From contig OZ251530.1 of assembly GCA_965243095.1 (NCBI GenBank), positions 1,116,001-1,180,000 on the forward strand: a stretch of DNA of 64,000 nt. Direction: 5' to 3'. The notes beneath the pieces are model-generated. The model did not search any database. It was not told the origin of the DNA and was given only the letters and a program-made list of their open reading frames with translations. Shown one piece after another: positions 53,109-61,602 of the stretch (positions are counted from its first letter, which is position 1; every line of letters begins with the position of its first letter). The DNA is from VXYL01 sp965243095. GTDB taxonomy: Bacteria; Pseudomonadota; Gammaproteobacteria; Pseudomonadales; Azotimanducaceae. Made by a program: the position numbers and the translations under genes.

Positions 53109-54860
53109 TCACGGTTTGCCTAGCGGCACGTGGGCCTGCCAGATGTTGCGATACTCATCTTCGCCAATCTCCTCGAACTGCCCGGTCCTAGCCGACGCGA
53201 CCGAAAAAGGAGGTACCGGCACATGCGCCAGACAATCTCCATCGAACACGCCCCCGCGCGCTGCGAACGAAAAATCCGCTTGGACGAACTCTTGACCAAC
53301 GTGAGCGAACGGCAAGTCACGTGCGCCTTCGACGGGCACCCAATGAAGAAAAAACCTCGATTCGGTGTCTTCGGCTTGGCAGTTCGTCTTCATGTAGAGC
53401 AGGGAGTCACCCAGTGCATAGACGTCCCACTCCGCACGCACCGTTGGTTCGGCCCTTCGTGCTTTCTGGGCTGCTTCGCCCAGCGCATCCGTCGCTCGCA
53501 GATCAAGTTCCAGGTACTTTTGGCGGATCGAAGCCAAAGCTTCGGCGTCGTCGCGCGACTGCACATCGTGCGTCTCAACCGCCAGGGGTAGTTGCCCGCC
53601 ATCATCCCCAAAGGCGGAATAATAGGTGTGCAGGCGTTTGGTTAGAGCCGTTTCTGTCGTGCGCGGAAGCTCGCTGCTGCGTTCGATGAACCGGTATAGA
53701 CACCGGGCAGCCAGCATGTTGCCGGCCTCGTTCCAGTGGTTATCGTTGCGAAAGCTGATGGTCTGGTACTTGAAGCCCGGGATAAGCTCCTCCGCGCAGG
53801 CCAGCAGATCCACGATCGGGGCGCTCACGTCCTGTTCGACCACCCGTTTCGCTCTCAAATAGACATCACTATGCGTTTGAGGCACCGTTCCTGTCTCAAC
53901 AGGCAGAAACACGACGTAGAAGGCGCCGCCAGCCGCCTCGACTTCGGCTTTCCACCGGCGCAAAACCGCGGCGAAGATGCGGAGACTCTCTTCTTGCTGC
54001 GCGTCCGCAAAGCCGATCGCCGATCGTCGCCGGTAGCGGGTCAGAAGGTCGTCCTTCAGGTTGCGAGCGGATTCCGCCCAATTGATGGATAGCGATTCGT
54101 GAAAATCCGAGATCAAATATGTTATGTGCAACTTGGAGAGTATTCGTAGAAGCCAATGTGTTTGGCTCGCCGCCACATGCGTTAGCTCCCCTTGTGTATC
54201 AAGCCGAAAAAGACCCGTGTTCGATATGTCTTCAATGTCGTTGAAGCAGAATACATAAAAAACGTAATCCAAGTCTGTTTCCTTGAAGTTGAGGTAATGC
54301 AAGTATGACTGTTCGGTTCCATATCCGTCCACGCCAAAGTTCAGCACATTGTATCGATCTCGTCCTGCTGCGTTGAGTAAGTAATCCAATGGCTCGGTGA
54401 AGGAGTATTGCACAGGCAAAAGCGTGTTCTCCGTCATGGAGTCGCCGAAAAATCCAACATGCACTTCTCCTTGCCTTTTGCCTTGCCCTTCATTTTGCCC
54501 TTCCACCTGCCTTCGCCAAGATGACGGGCGGATATTCCTGTGTTGACGCAATGCCCAGTCGTTGTGGCGAACCAGATGGTGCTTTCCCGTGTCCGGGTGT
54601 CTCAACGTAATCTGCGAACGCGGCGTGTTTGCCCATATTCTCTCTTGGTCCATGCGAAGCACGGAAGCGGCAAGGTGCTCATACTTGGGAAAAGCGAAGC
54701 GCAAAATGAGCTCGCACACTACCACGCCGCCCAAGGCGGATGCCAAAATGAGGCCGGTGTTGACGACGATTTTCTTGACCATGCGCGTCGAAAAAACACA
54801 TGACGCCACACGGGCTACGCGGCGAACGCCCCCGGTATTCACTGCCTTCGTCTCGGTCAT
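53109..54860 (-). CDS. membrane-anchored SGNH-hydrolase-like protein with C-terminal two-cysteine domain
   Basis: The 583-residue product (ATG 54860; ATG 54782, MVKKIVVNTG, is possible) has one N-terminal anchor helix (NTGLILASALGGVVVCELIL). An extracytoplasmic SGNH/GDSL-type domain follows: VGFFGDSMTENTLLP (nucleophile Ser), FNDIED, and FRNDNHWNEAGNML (the H of the catalytic pair). Residues ~476-583 form the shared C-terminal domain: LLYMKTNC, FFLHWVPV, CLAHVPVPPF and ARTGQF. It may O-deacetylate or acetylate a surface glycan, as AlgX or DltD do. The GC content is lower than that of the secretion cluster beyond. Confidence 0.8.
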   Translation of the reverse strand: MTETKAVNTGGVRRVARVASCVFSTRMVKKIVVNTGLILASALGGVVVCELILRFAFPKYEHLAASVLRMDQERIWANTPRSQITLRHPDTGKHHLVRHNDWALRQHRNIRPSSWRRQVEGQNEGQGKRQGEVHVGFFGDSMTENTLLPVQYSFTEPLDYLLNAAGRDRYNVLNFGVDGYGTEQSYLHYLNFKETDLDYVFYVFCFNDIEDISNTGLFRLDTQGELTHVAASQTHWLLRILSKLHITYLISDFHESLSINWAESARNLKDDLLTRYRRRSAIGFADAQQEESLRIFAAVLRRWKAEVEAAGGAFYVVFLPVETGTVPQTHSDVYLRAKRVVEQDVSAPIVDLLACAEELIPGFKYQTISFRNDNHWNEAGNMLAARCLYRFIERSSELPRTTETALTKRLHTYYSAFGDDGGQLPLAVETHDVQSRDDAEALASIRQKYLELDLRATDALGEAAQKARRAEPTVRAEWDVYALGDSLLYMKTNCQAEDTESRFFLHWVPVEGARDLPFAHVGQEFVQADFSFAARGGVFDGDCLAHVPVPPFSVASARTGQFEEIGEDEYRNIWQAHVPLGKP

Positions 54861-55034
54861 GGGGCCAGCGTACCATAGGCATGCCGCGTTGGAAAAGACC
54901 AACGCCCGCCTCGGCCAGATGTTGATGCACCTGCTGGAAACGAGGGACTATACTTGCGCCGAGTTCCTTTACGGGTGGCGTGGGTGCCGCACCTGCCGTT
55001 GGCTTGCCCACGCTGCAAACAAAGGCCGGGAGCG

Positions 55035-56249
55035 ATGGAATACGAGTACCAAGCGGTAGATCGAGAGGGCCAAGCCCTGCGCGGCACCTTGGAGGCGGCG
55101 TCGCCGGCCGACGTGGCGCGGCAGCTCGCCCGCGACGGCCGCACCGCGGTGGAGGTGAAGGAGCATCGCCCGCGCTCCGCCGTGCCGACGTGGCAGCGCC
55201 GCCTGCGCGCGGCGGACTTGGTGGTGGCGTTCCGCGAGCTGGCCACGCTGGTGGGCTCCGGCGTCACCTTGGCGGACGCCGTGCTCGCGCAAAGCCGCGG
55301 CAGCGGCCAGCCGGTGTTGGCGGAGGCGTTCGCCAACATCGGCCAAGACCTGCTGCGCGGCAAGAGCTTCGGCGAGGCGGTGCGCGAATCCTCCCTGCCG
55401 CTGCCGGAATACGTCCACCAGCTCATCGAAGCCGGCGAACTCAGTGGCGAACTGCCGCGCTCGCTGCGCGAGGCCGTGGAGCAGATGGAATACGACGAGC
55501 GCGTGGCGGCGGACATGCGCGGCGCCCTGACCTACCCGGCCATTCTCGTCGCCTCCGGCATCGCCGCGGTGCTGATCGTCTTCGTCGTGGTGGTGCCGAA
55601 GTTCTCGGATCTGCTGCAGGAGGACAAGAACCTGCCGTGGCTCGCCAGCGCCGTGCTGGGCGCCGGTGTGTGGTTCAACCACAACACCTGGCTGTTCATC
55701 GCCCTGCTCTTGGGCGCGGCGCTCGGCGGCGTGGCGCTGTGGCGCAGCCGGCGCGCCCGCGCCAGCGCCATCAACGGCGCCTCGGCGCTGCCGGTGGTGG
55801 GCGCTTGGCTGGCCGAAACCGATACCGCGAAGTGGGCGTCCGTCATGGCGGCGATGCTGTTCGCCCGCGTGGAACTCATGGACGGCTTGGCGCTCGCGGT
55901 GCGCGGCGTGCGCGTCTCGCGCCGCCGGGCGCGTTTGCAGCAGGTCACCGCGGACGTGCGCAGCGGCGCCGCGCTCTCCGCCGCCCTGGAGAAGCACCGC
56001 GCCCTCACCCCCGCCGGCTACAACATCATCCGCGTGGGCGAGGAATCCGGCCAGCTCGCCGAGATGATGCGCGCCCTGGCCACCCTGTACCAAGAGAACA
56101 GCGCCCGCCGCATGAAGCGCGTGCTGGCGTTGATCGAACCCCTGGCCATCGTGTTGATCGGCGGCGCACTGGGCATAATAATGATCGGCATCATCTTGGC
56201 GATCACCAGCGTCAATGAACTTGCGGACGCCGGCGCTGTCGGAATCTAG
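55035..56249 (+). CDS. gspF: type II secretion inner-membrane platform protein GspF
   Basis: The 404-residue protein starts MEYEYQAVDREGQALRG, the normal GspF opening. It has two repeats of the T2SSF domain (LVVAFRELATLVGSGVTLADA and WASVMAAMLFARVELMDGLALAV) with three hydrophobic segments. GspF anchors the pseudopilus assembly platform and transmits force from the ATPase GspE. gspE, which normally precedes gspF, is absent; the next gene on the left points away. Confidence 0.95.
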   Translation: MEYEYQAVDREGQALRGTLEAASPADVARQLARDGRTAVEVKEHRPRSAVPTWQRRLRAADLVVAFRELATLVGSGVTLADAVLAQSRGSGQPVLAEAFANIGQDLLRGKSFGEAVRESSLPLPEYVHQLIEAGELSGELPRSLREAVEQMEYDERVAADMRGALTYPAILVASGIAAVLIVFVVVVPKFSDLLQEDKNLPWLASAVLGAGVWFNHNTWLFIALLLGAALGGVALWRSRRARASAINGASALPVVGAWLAETDTAKWASVMAAMLFARVELMDGLALAVRGVRVSRRRARLQQVTADVRSGAALSAALEKHRALTPAGYNIIRVGEESGQLAEMMRALATLYQENSARRMKRVLALIEPLAIVLIGGALGIIMIGIILAITSVNELADAGAVGI

Positions 56250-56278
56250 ATCGCTTTGAGCGGCAGGGAGCTTCACGG

Positions 56279-56737
56279 ATGAATCAAGTTCGCCACAGCC
56301 ACCGTGCGGCGCGGCGCGCGGCCGCCGGCTGGAGTTTGATGGAGTTGACGGTGGTGCTGGTCATCATCGGCCTGCTCGCCGGGCTGGTCGGCCCGCGCGT
56401 GCTCGGCTATTTGGAGCGCGGCCAAGTGGACGCCGCCAACATCCAAATCAAGCACATCAAGAGCGGCTTGCTCACCTACCGCATGGACGTGGGCGAGCTC
56501 CCCTCCACCGAGCAGGGCCTGCGGGCCCTAGTAAAGGCACCGGGCGAATTGGCGGAATACTGGCGCGGCCCCTACCTCGACGACGACGTGCCCCTCGACC
56601 CGTGGCGCACGCCTTACCGCTACGAACGCCGCGCCGACACGCCGCGGGGCTACGTCCTCTACTCCCTAGGCGCGGACAAGAAGGCCGGCGGCGAAGGCAA
56701 CAACGCGGACTTCGGCTTGTTGCCGGAACGGTCGTAG
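56279..56737 (+). CDS. gspG: major pseudopilin GspG
   Basis: GspG is the main subunit of the pseudopilus that pushes substrates through the secretin. The prepilin leader ends at Gly17, with cleavage G/WSLMELTVVLVIIGLL and Glu at +5. Trp at +1 replaces the common Phe. The C-terminal calcium-binding type DPWRTPYRYERR and YSLGADKKAGGEGNNAD are conserved. It is 152 residues, a normal size. Confidence 0.96.
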   Translation: MNQVRHSHRAARRAAAGWSLMELTVVLVIIGLLAGLVGPRVLGYLERGQVDAANIQIKHIKSGLLTYRMDVGELPSTEQGLRALVKAPGELAEYWRGPYLDDDVPLDPWRTPYRYERRADTPRGYVLYSLGADKKAGGEGNNADFGLLPERS

Positions 56738-56772
56738 CCGCGCCGCCATCGTCGGCCCGTGCCGACAACAGC

Positions 56773-57213
56773 ATGCAAGCACCCCCACCCAACTCTGGCT
56801 TCACGCTCCTCGAACTGCTCGTGGTGCTGGTGATCGGCGGCTTGCTGGTGGCGGTGGCGTTCCCCAATCTGCAACGCCTCTACGCCTCGGCGGAGCGCAA
56901 CACCGAGCGCGATCACATCCTCGACCAGATCGCGGCGCTGGGCCGCGAGGCGGTGGCGCAGCGCAGCGCCTACTTCCTCGCCGATCCCGAACGCGCCGAC
57001 AACGGCCTGCGCGAGACCGCCAGCGTCGGCTTCACGCCCTACCCGCTCGAACTGCCGGAAGGCTGGCGGCTGCGCGTGGAGGAACCGGTGCTGGTGTACG
57101 CCAACGGGGTCTGCCTGGGCGGCGAGGTAACGCTGCTGCACGACGACGCCGCGCCCCGCACCGTGCGTTTGGAACCGCCGCTGTGCCGGGTCGTGGCAGG
57201 CCGAACGCCATGA
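56773..57213 (+). CDS. gspH: minor pseudopilin GspH
   Basis: The 146-residue protein starts at ATG 56773 with a very short leader (MQAPPPNSG). It has the cleavage site G/FTLLELLVVLVIGGLL with Glu at +5. The rest is a GspH-like beta-rich domain ending CRVVAG. The long upstream in-frame reading is a shadow of gspG. The stop overlaps the gspI start (ATGA). Confidence 0.92.
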   Translation: MQAPPPNSGFTLLELLVVLVIGGLLVAVAFPNLQRLYASAERNTERDHILDQIAALGREAVAQRSAYFLADPERADNGLRETASVGFTPYPLELPEGWRLRVEEPVLVYANGVCLGGEVTLLHDDAAPRTVRLEPPLCRVVAGRTP

Positions 57214-57665
57214 CCACCCCCGGCATTTATAAGGGCCGCCAGCCGAGAGCTTCCCGCCGCGCCGGCTTCTCCCTGCTGGAAACCGTCGTGGCCATAACCA
57301 TCTTCGCCGCCGCCGGCACCGCACTGTTCGCCTACTTCAACACCAGCCTCATCACGTTGGCGCGCGTGGAGAGCACCGCCGCCCAGGTGCCGGTGGTGCG
57401 CGCCGCGTACGCGGTGCTGTCGGCGGTGAACCCGGCCGAGCGGCAAACCGGCGAGTTCGCGGTGGGCGAACACCAAGTCACTTGGACCGCCACGCTGGTG
57501 GAGCCCATGCGCTCCGGCGTCAGCGTCTCCGGCATCCCCGCCTTTTACCAGTTGGGCCTCTACGAGATCGCCTTTCGCATCCACAAGGGCGAGCACACGT
57601 TGGGCACTTGGCGGGTGCGCCAAGTCGGCCACAGCAATTGGCGACGCCAAGGCGTCGCCCGATGA
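57210..57665 (+). CDS. gspI: minor pseudopilin GspI
   Basis: The 151-residue protein begins MTTPGIYKGR. The leader ends at Gly19 before FSLLETVVAITIFAAAG, with Glu at +5. GspI starts the minor-pseudopilin tip complex with GspJ and GspK. It overlaps both neighbours by four bases, which implies coupled translation. Confidence 0.92.
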   Translation: MTTPGIYKGRQPRASRRAGFSLLETVVAITIFAAAGTALFAYFNTSLITLARVESTAAQVPVVRAAYAVLSAVNPAERQTGEFAVGEHQVTWTATLVEPMRSGVSVSGIPAFYQLGLYEIAFRIHKGEHTLGTWRVRQVGHSNWRRQGVAR

Positions 57666-58273
57666 CCTCGCCGCGCCAATCCCGCCGCGGCGGCTTCACG
57701 GTGATGGAGATGCTCGCCGTGCTCACGCTGGTGTCCCTGCTCGGCACCTTGCTGGTGCAGGGGCTGGGTTTTTTCGCCGCCCGCTACGAAGCCGTCAAGC
57801 GCAGCCACCGCGACGTCGACTCCTTCGCCCTTTGGCAGCACTGGTTCGCGGCCACCGTCAACGGCATCGTGCCGGTGGGCGTGCGCGCCCGCCGCTTTCG
57901 CGGCGACGCCACCAGCTTCTCCGGCACCTCCTTGCAGCCCCTCGCGGGTGACGGCGGCGTGCCGGCGGTGGTGCGTTGGACGGTCGCCGAAGGCCAAGCC
58001 GCGGTGTTGTACCAAGAGGAAGGCTTGGCCGCCACGCCCGAGCAACCCATCGCCTGGCGCCTGCCGTTAGGCGGCGACGGCGCCCTTTCCTTCAGCTACG
58101 CCGACCGGCAAGGCCGTTGGCACGACGCGTGGCCAACCCGCGCAGCGCCACTGGAGTGGACGCCCACGCTAATCCGCTTGGGCGCGAACACGCCGGGCGA
58201 AACCCGCACCATCTGGATCGCCCGCGTCGAGGCAGCCTCCTACCCGCTGCCGAACGAGGATCAACTCCGATGA
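57662..58273 (+). CDS. gspJ: minor pseudopilin GspJ
   Basis: The 203-residue protein begins MTSPRQSRRG. The cleavage site is G/FTVMEMLAVLTLVSLLG with Glu at +5. The body matches the GspJ pattern (WQHWFAATVNGIVPVG, VVRWTVAEGQAAVLY). It overlaps gspI and gspK. Confidence 0.9.
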   Translation: MTSPRQSRRGGFTVMEMLAVLTLVSLLGTLLVQGLGFFAARYEAVKRSHRDVDSFALWQHWFAATVNGIVPVGVRARRFRGDATSFSGTSLQPLAGDGGVPAVVRWTVAEGQAAVLYQEEGLAATPEQPIAWRLPLGGDGALSFSYADRQGRWHDAWPTRAAPLEWTPTLIRLGANTPGETRTIWIARVEAASYPLPNEDQLR

Positions 58274-59376
58274 CGCCGCCTCGTCTGTCCTGGGAGCGCG
58301 GGCGTCTCGCCCGCATGCAGGCGGAACGCCTGCCCGCCAACCAAAGTGCCGTACCCCCGGCTCGCCTCCGCCGCCGCGCCCCCGCCAACCAACGCGGCTT
58401 CGTGCTGGTGGCGACGGTCTGGGTCCTAGCGGCGCTGGTGCTCCTGGCCGACTACATGGACGGCGTCGTGTCCGCCGATCGCCAGCGCGCCCACCTCGCC
58501 AAAGCCGCCTTGCAGGACGACTTGGACGCCCGCGGCACCGAGGCCACCCTCCTCTACCTGCTCGCCACCGCCCGCACCAATCACCGCGGCCTTTTACTAC
58601 CCGCGGATCACCCGCAACCCGCCGCTACGCCAACCAGCGCCAACATGATCACCTTGGCCGGCGAGCCGTACCACGGCATCGGCCGCACACGCTTCTCGCT
58701 GCAGGACGAGGCCGGTCTCGCCTCTGTCAACCGCCCGGGCGCTCTTTACCGCGCCGCATTGCTGCAAGCCGGCGTCAAGGAAGCGGACGTCGCCCGCCTC
58801 ATGCCGCGTCTAAAGGACTACGTCGACCGCGACGAAACGCTCACGCTGAGCGGCGCCGAGGCCGGCGAATACGCCGCCGCCGGCCTGCCGCCGCCGGCCA
58901 ACTGGTTCTTGGTCGCGCCGCTGGAGGCAAGCAAGGTGCTCGGCGCGCGTACACTCGTGCAGCCGCAGCAGTGGGCGTTTCTGCGCCGCAACACCTCCAC
59001 CGCGCTCACCGTCGCCGTCAACTTCAACACCATGCCGCTGGAACTGCTCACGGCGCTCTTGGATGGCGATGCGGCCGCCGCCCAGCGCGTGGTCGAACAC
59101 CGGCAGCAACACATCCTCACCGGCGCGAACGCCGTAAGCGCCGCCGCCGGCGTCGCCCCCTCCGCCCAAGGCGACATCGCCGGCGGCATGGTGGTGGACC
59201 GCCTGCGCCTCGCCTTCTGGCGCGAAGGCGATGCCCAGCGCACGCTGCTCGGCATCGCTTTAACCCCCAACGCCCTCGACGCCCCTTGGCGAAAGGAGTA
59301 CCGCTATCTGGAACCTGCCATCGGCGGTTCGGAACCTGCGCGCAAGCCTCAGACGCCGCTTTTCCAACCAACCTAA
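58270..59376 (+). CDS. gspK: minor pseudopilin GspK with repeat-derived leader
   Basis: The 368-residue tip pseudopilin has cleavage between Gly43 and Phe44 (QRG/FVLVATVWVLAALVLL). Val, not Glu, is near +5, which is normal for GspK. The large C-terminal domain includes FSLQDEAGLASVNRPG and a long helix. The 43-residue leader is far longer than the usual ~7-10. Its residues ~7-25 (SWERGRLARMQAERLPANQ) are encoded by a twin-palindrome repeat (58290-58334). An internal ATG at 58315 would shorten the leader to ~28. The protein could still be processed, because only the residues next to Gly matter. Confidence 0.9.
   Translation: MTPPRLSWERGRLARMQAERLPANQSAVPPARLRRRAPANQRGFVLVATVWVLAALVLLADYMDGVVSADRQRAHLAKAALQDDLDARGTEATLLYLLATARTNHRGLLLPADHPQPAATPTSANMITLAGEPYHGIGRTRFSLQDEAGLASVNRPGALYRAALLQAGVKEADVARLMPRLKDYVDRDETLTLSGAEAGEYAAAGLPPPANWFLVAPLEASKVLGARTLVQPQQWAFLRRNTSTALTVAVNFNTMPLELLTALLDGDAAAAQRVVEHRQQHILTGANAVSAAAGVAPSAQGDIAGGMVVDRLRLAFWREGDAQRTLLGIALTPNALDAPWRKEYRYLEPAIGGSEPARKPQTPLFQPT
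58290..58334. repeat. twin-palindrome repeat inside gspK, copy 4 (inverted order)
   Basis: CTGGGAGCGCGGGCGTCTCG leads into CGCCCGCAT and then GCAGGCG-GAA-CGCCTGC. This is the reverse of copies 1-3. It lies within the first 65 bases of gspK, in frame and without a stop. Confidence 0.85.
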
Positions 59377-60397
59377 CACCATCGAGACGGCGGACGGCGC
59401 CGAGCGGCTGTCCATCCAGTCTCCGCGCCGGCGCTGGATCGTCGGCCGCGGCCTGTGCCTGTACCGCTGCGAGGACTTCGCCAACATTCCCCGCGCCCGC
59501 CGCCGCGCCGCGCTGCAGCTCAACCTGCCGGTGTGGAGCCCCTTCGCCCGCACCGGCCACCACGTGGTGTGGGTCGGCGCCACGGCGATGGTGTGGATGT
59601 GGGACGCCGAGGCCGTGGGGCGCGAAGCCCCGGCGGAAGCGGTGCAGTGGCTGCCGGAGACGGTGCTGCTGCCGAAGAAGGCCGATGGCGCGCATCTGCA
59701 AACCTGCCACCGCGGCTTCGAGTTGCAGCACTGGCGCGGCGGCGTGCTGCGCGATTCCTATTGGCAGCCGGAGCAACCGGATCAAGCCGGCGTGGATTGG
59801 TTCGCCGCCCGCGTGGACGGCGGCGCGGAACCGGCTCCCGCAACAGCCGATGCGGCGGCAAGTGCCGCGGCAGTCTTCCCCGCCCACATCGCCGCCGTGC
59901 CTTGGGCCACCCCGGTCTCGCCGGGCGACTGGCTGCGCACCCACGAGCGGACGATCGTGGCCACTGGCCTCGCCCTGTTCGCGCTGGCGGCGGCTTGGCA
60001 AGAGGCGCGCCTTTGGGCGTTCGCCATCCGCGGCGCCGCAGCCGCCAGCGCCATCGAACAGCGGGGCGACGAGCTGGAACCCCTGCTGCGCGCCCGCGGC
60101 GAAGTGCGCCGCTTGCGCAAACGCAACGGCGAGCTGGCGGCGTTGCTGGCCACGCCGCCGCAAGCGGAGTTGATGAACCGGGTGGATCAAGCGCTGCCGG
60201 AAGGTGTGCAGTTTCGCCAATGGAGCTACCAAAGCGGCAGCATGGTGCTGGTGCTGGACGGCGAGAACATTGATCCCGTGGCCTGCGTCGAAGGCCTCGC
60301 CAAGGTGTTCGACGACGTGACCCTCGACCGCCGCCAGCAAGCCGGCCGGGTGGCGGTCAGCCTCAAGGTGCCGGGGTCGCCGCGGAGCGCGTCGTGA
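59306..60397 (+). CDS. gspL: type II secretion protein GspL (short form), start unclear
   Basis: The frame from 59282 to 60397 is open and reads WNLPSAVRNLR, RRRWIVGRGLCLYRCEDF and then LNLPVWSPFARTGHHVVWV. This looks like a coding N-terminus of a GspL/PilM-like protein. There is no ATG, GTG or TTG before GTG 59531. A strong GAAAGGAG (59291-59298) lies 7 bases before ATC 59306, hinting at a rare ATC start. The C-terminal half has one membrane helix (TIVATGLALFALAAAW), a coiled coil and the ferredoxin-like periplasmic domain (FRQWSYQSGSMVLVLDG). If GTG 59531 is used, the protein is 288 residues and the first ~75 are lost. Confidence 0.75.
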   Translation: MWNLPSAVRNLRASLRRRFSNQPNTIETADGAERLSIQSPRRRWIVGRGLCLYRCEDFANIPRARRRAALQLNLPVWSPFARTGHHVVWVGATAMVWMWDAEAVGREAPAEAVQWLPETVLLPKKADGAHLQTCHRGFELQHWRGGVLRDSYWQPEQPDQAGVDWFAARVDGGAEPAPATADAAASAAAVFPAHIAAVPWATPVSPGDWLRTHERTIVATGLALFALAAAWQEARLWAFAIRGAAAASAIEQRGDELEPLLRARGEVRRLRKRNGELAALLATPPQAELMNRVDQALPEGVQFRQWSYQSGSMVLVLDGENIDPVACVEGLAKVFDDVTLDRRQQAGRVAVSLKVPGSPRSAS

Positions 60398-60975
60398 ACG
60401 CTTGGCGCGAACGGCTGGCCTTGCTGCGCCAGGAATTGGCCGCCAAGCCGCGACTGCGCTTGGGTGCTTGGGCAGCCCTCGCCATCGTGCTTGTCTACGT
60501 CCTCCTATTACAAGGCGACCGATTGGCAGCGGCCCGCGCTGCCCAGGCCGACGAAGCCGGCCGCCTCGCGCTGATGGCCGGCGCGCTGGGCCGCGACGAC
60601 TGGGCGGAACTGCTCGAAACGGAGCAGGCCAACGCCCAGCAACTGGACGCCGCGCTCTGGCAGGCGGATTCGGCCGGCCACGCTCAAGCCCAGCTGCAAC
60701 AGGCGTTGACCACCTTGGCGGCGGAGCAGGGCCTGCGCTCGGCGCGAATCCAACCCGGCGTCAGCCAGCCCGTGGCCAGCATGCCCGATGTGGTTCGTGT
60801 GCAGGCCCAGCTCAACGCCCGCTACGACGGCGGCGCGGCGTTGGAGATGCTGCTCGCCCTCGCCGAAAGCGAGCGGCGGTTCGTCGTCGACCGGCTGACC
60901 ATGCAGCGCCGCGGGCGCAGCTTCACGCTGTTGGTCTCCGCCTATTTCACCAGCTTCACGGGCGTCAGCGAATGA
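60394..60975 (+). CDS. gspM: type II secretion protein GspM (PilO-like)
   Basis: The 193-residue protein (GTG start, overlapping gspL) has a short cytosolic segment and one membrane helix (LGAWAALAIVLVYVLLL). A periplasmic coiled coil with a small ferredoxin-like domain follows (DVVRVQAQLNARYDGGAALEMLLALAES). GspM binds GspL to form the platform. Confidence 0.88.
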   Translation: MNAWRERLALLRQELAAKPRLRLGAWAALAIVLVYVLLLQGDRLAAARAAQADEAGRLALMAGALGRDDWAELLETEQANAQQLDAALWQADSAGHAQAQLQQALTTLAAEQGLRSARIQPGVSQPVASMPDVVRVQAQLNARYDGGAALEMLLALAESERRFVVDRLTMQRRGRSFTLLVSAYFTSFTGVSE

Positions 60976-61559
60976 GCGTGGCGGCTACGGTGCCCGCGCG
61001 TTTGTCGGCCGCGGCGCGGCGCGTCTTCCACGCGCTGCCACCGGCGGTGCAGCGCCGGCGCCCGTTGGCGCTCGTCGCGCTCGCCGCGCTGGCCGGTGCG
61101 CTGGCCGGGGCGTTGGCGCCGGTCGGCGGGGCGCCGGAGAACGCGGACGCCGCCCCCGGCGGCGCGGACGGTTTGCTGCCCGGCGCGGCGCTGCTCCAGA
61201 AGCCCGACCTGACCCCGTTTCTCACCAATCGCCGCTGGGGCTACTCCCTGCTCGAAGAACGCCGCAAGCGCGACGAGCGCGAAGCCGCCGAGCGCTCCGC
61301 GGCGCAACAGCCGGAACCGAAAGACCTGACGCCACTCCAAGCCATAGGCTTCGTCGGCATCGCGTTGAACACCGAAGAACGCGCCGTGCTGCTAACGCTC
61401 CCCGACGGCGAGGTGGTGCGCCGCGTCGCCGGCGAGGCGCTCGCGGACGGTCGCGTCCTCGCGGCGGTGCGCGAGGACGCCTTGGTGCTGGAAGGCGCGA
61501 ACGGCCAGCGCGAGACGCTGCTGCTGTTCCCGCTCCCGCCGCCCCCGCCAAGCGAGTAG
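60972..61559 (+). CDS. GspC/XpsN-like linker protein
   Basis: The 195-residue protein overlaps gspM (ATGA). It has one hydrophobic helix (PLALVALAALAGALAGALAPV), a linker and a C-terminal beta-rich region (LTPLQAIGFVGIALNTEERAVLLTLPDGEVVRR). This matches the homology-region type domain that binds the secretin. Its place just before gspD is that of xpsN in Xanthomonas. GspC and GspN-like naming differ between systems, so no symbol is given. The C-terminus is Pro-rich (PLPPPPPSE). Confidence 0.75.
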   Translation: MSVAATVPARLSAAARRVFHALPPAVQRRRPLALVALAALAGALAGALAPVGGAPENADAAPGGADGLLPGAALLQKPDLTPFLTNRRWGYSLLEERRKRDEREAAERSAAQQPEPKDLTPLQAIGFVGIALNTEERAVLLTLPDGEVVRRVAGEALADGRVLAAVREDALVLEGANGQRETLLLFPLPPPPPSE

Positions 61560-61602
61560 CAGCCAGATGTGCGACAAAATGGCTTGGAAGCGCCGGCGTC
61601 CC

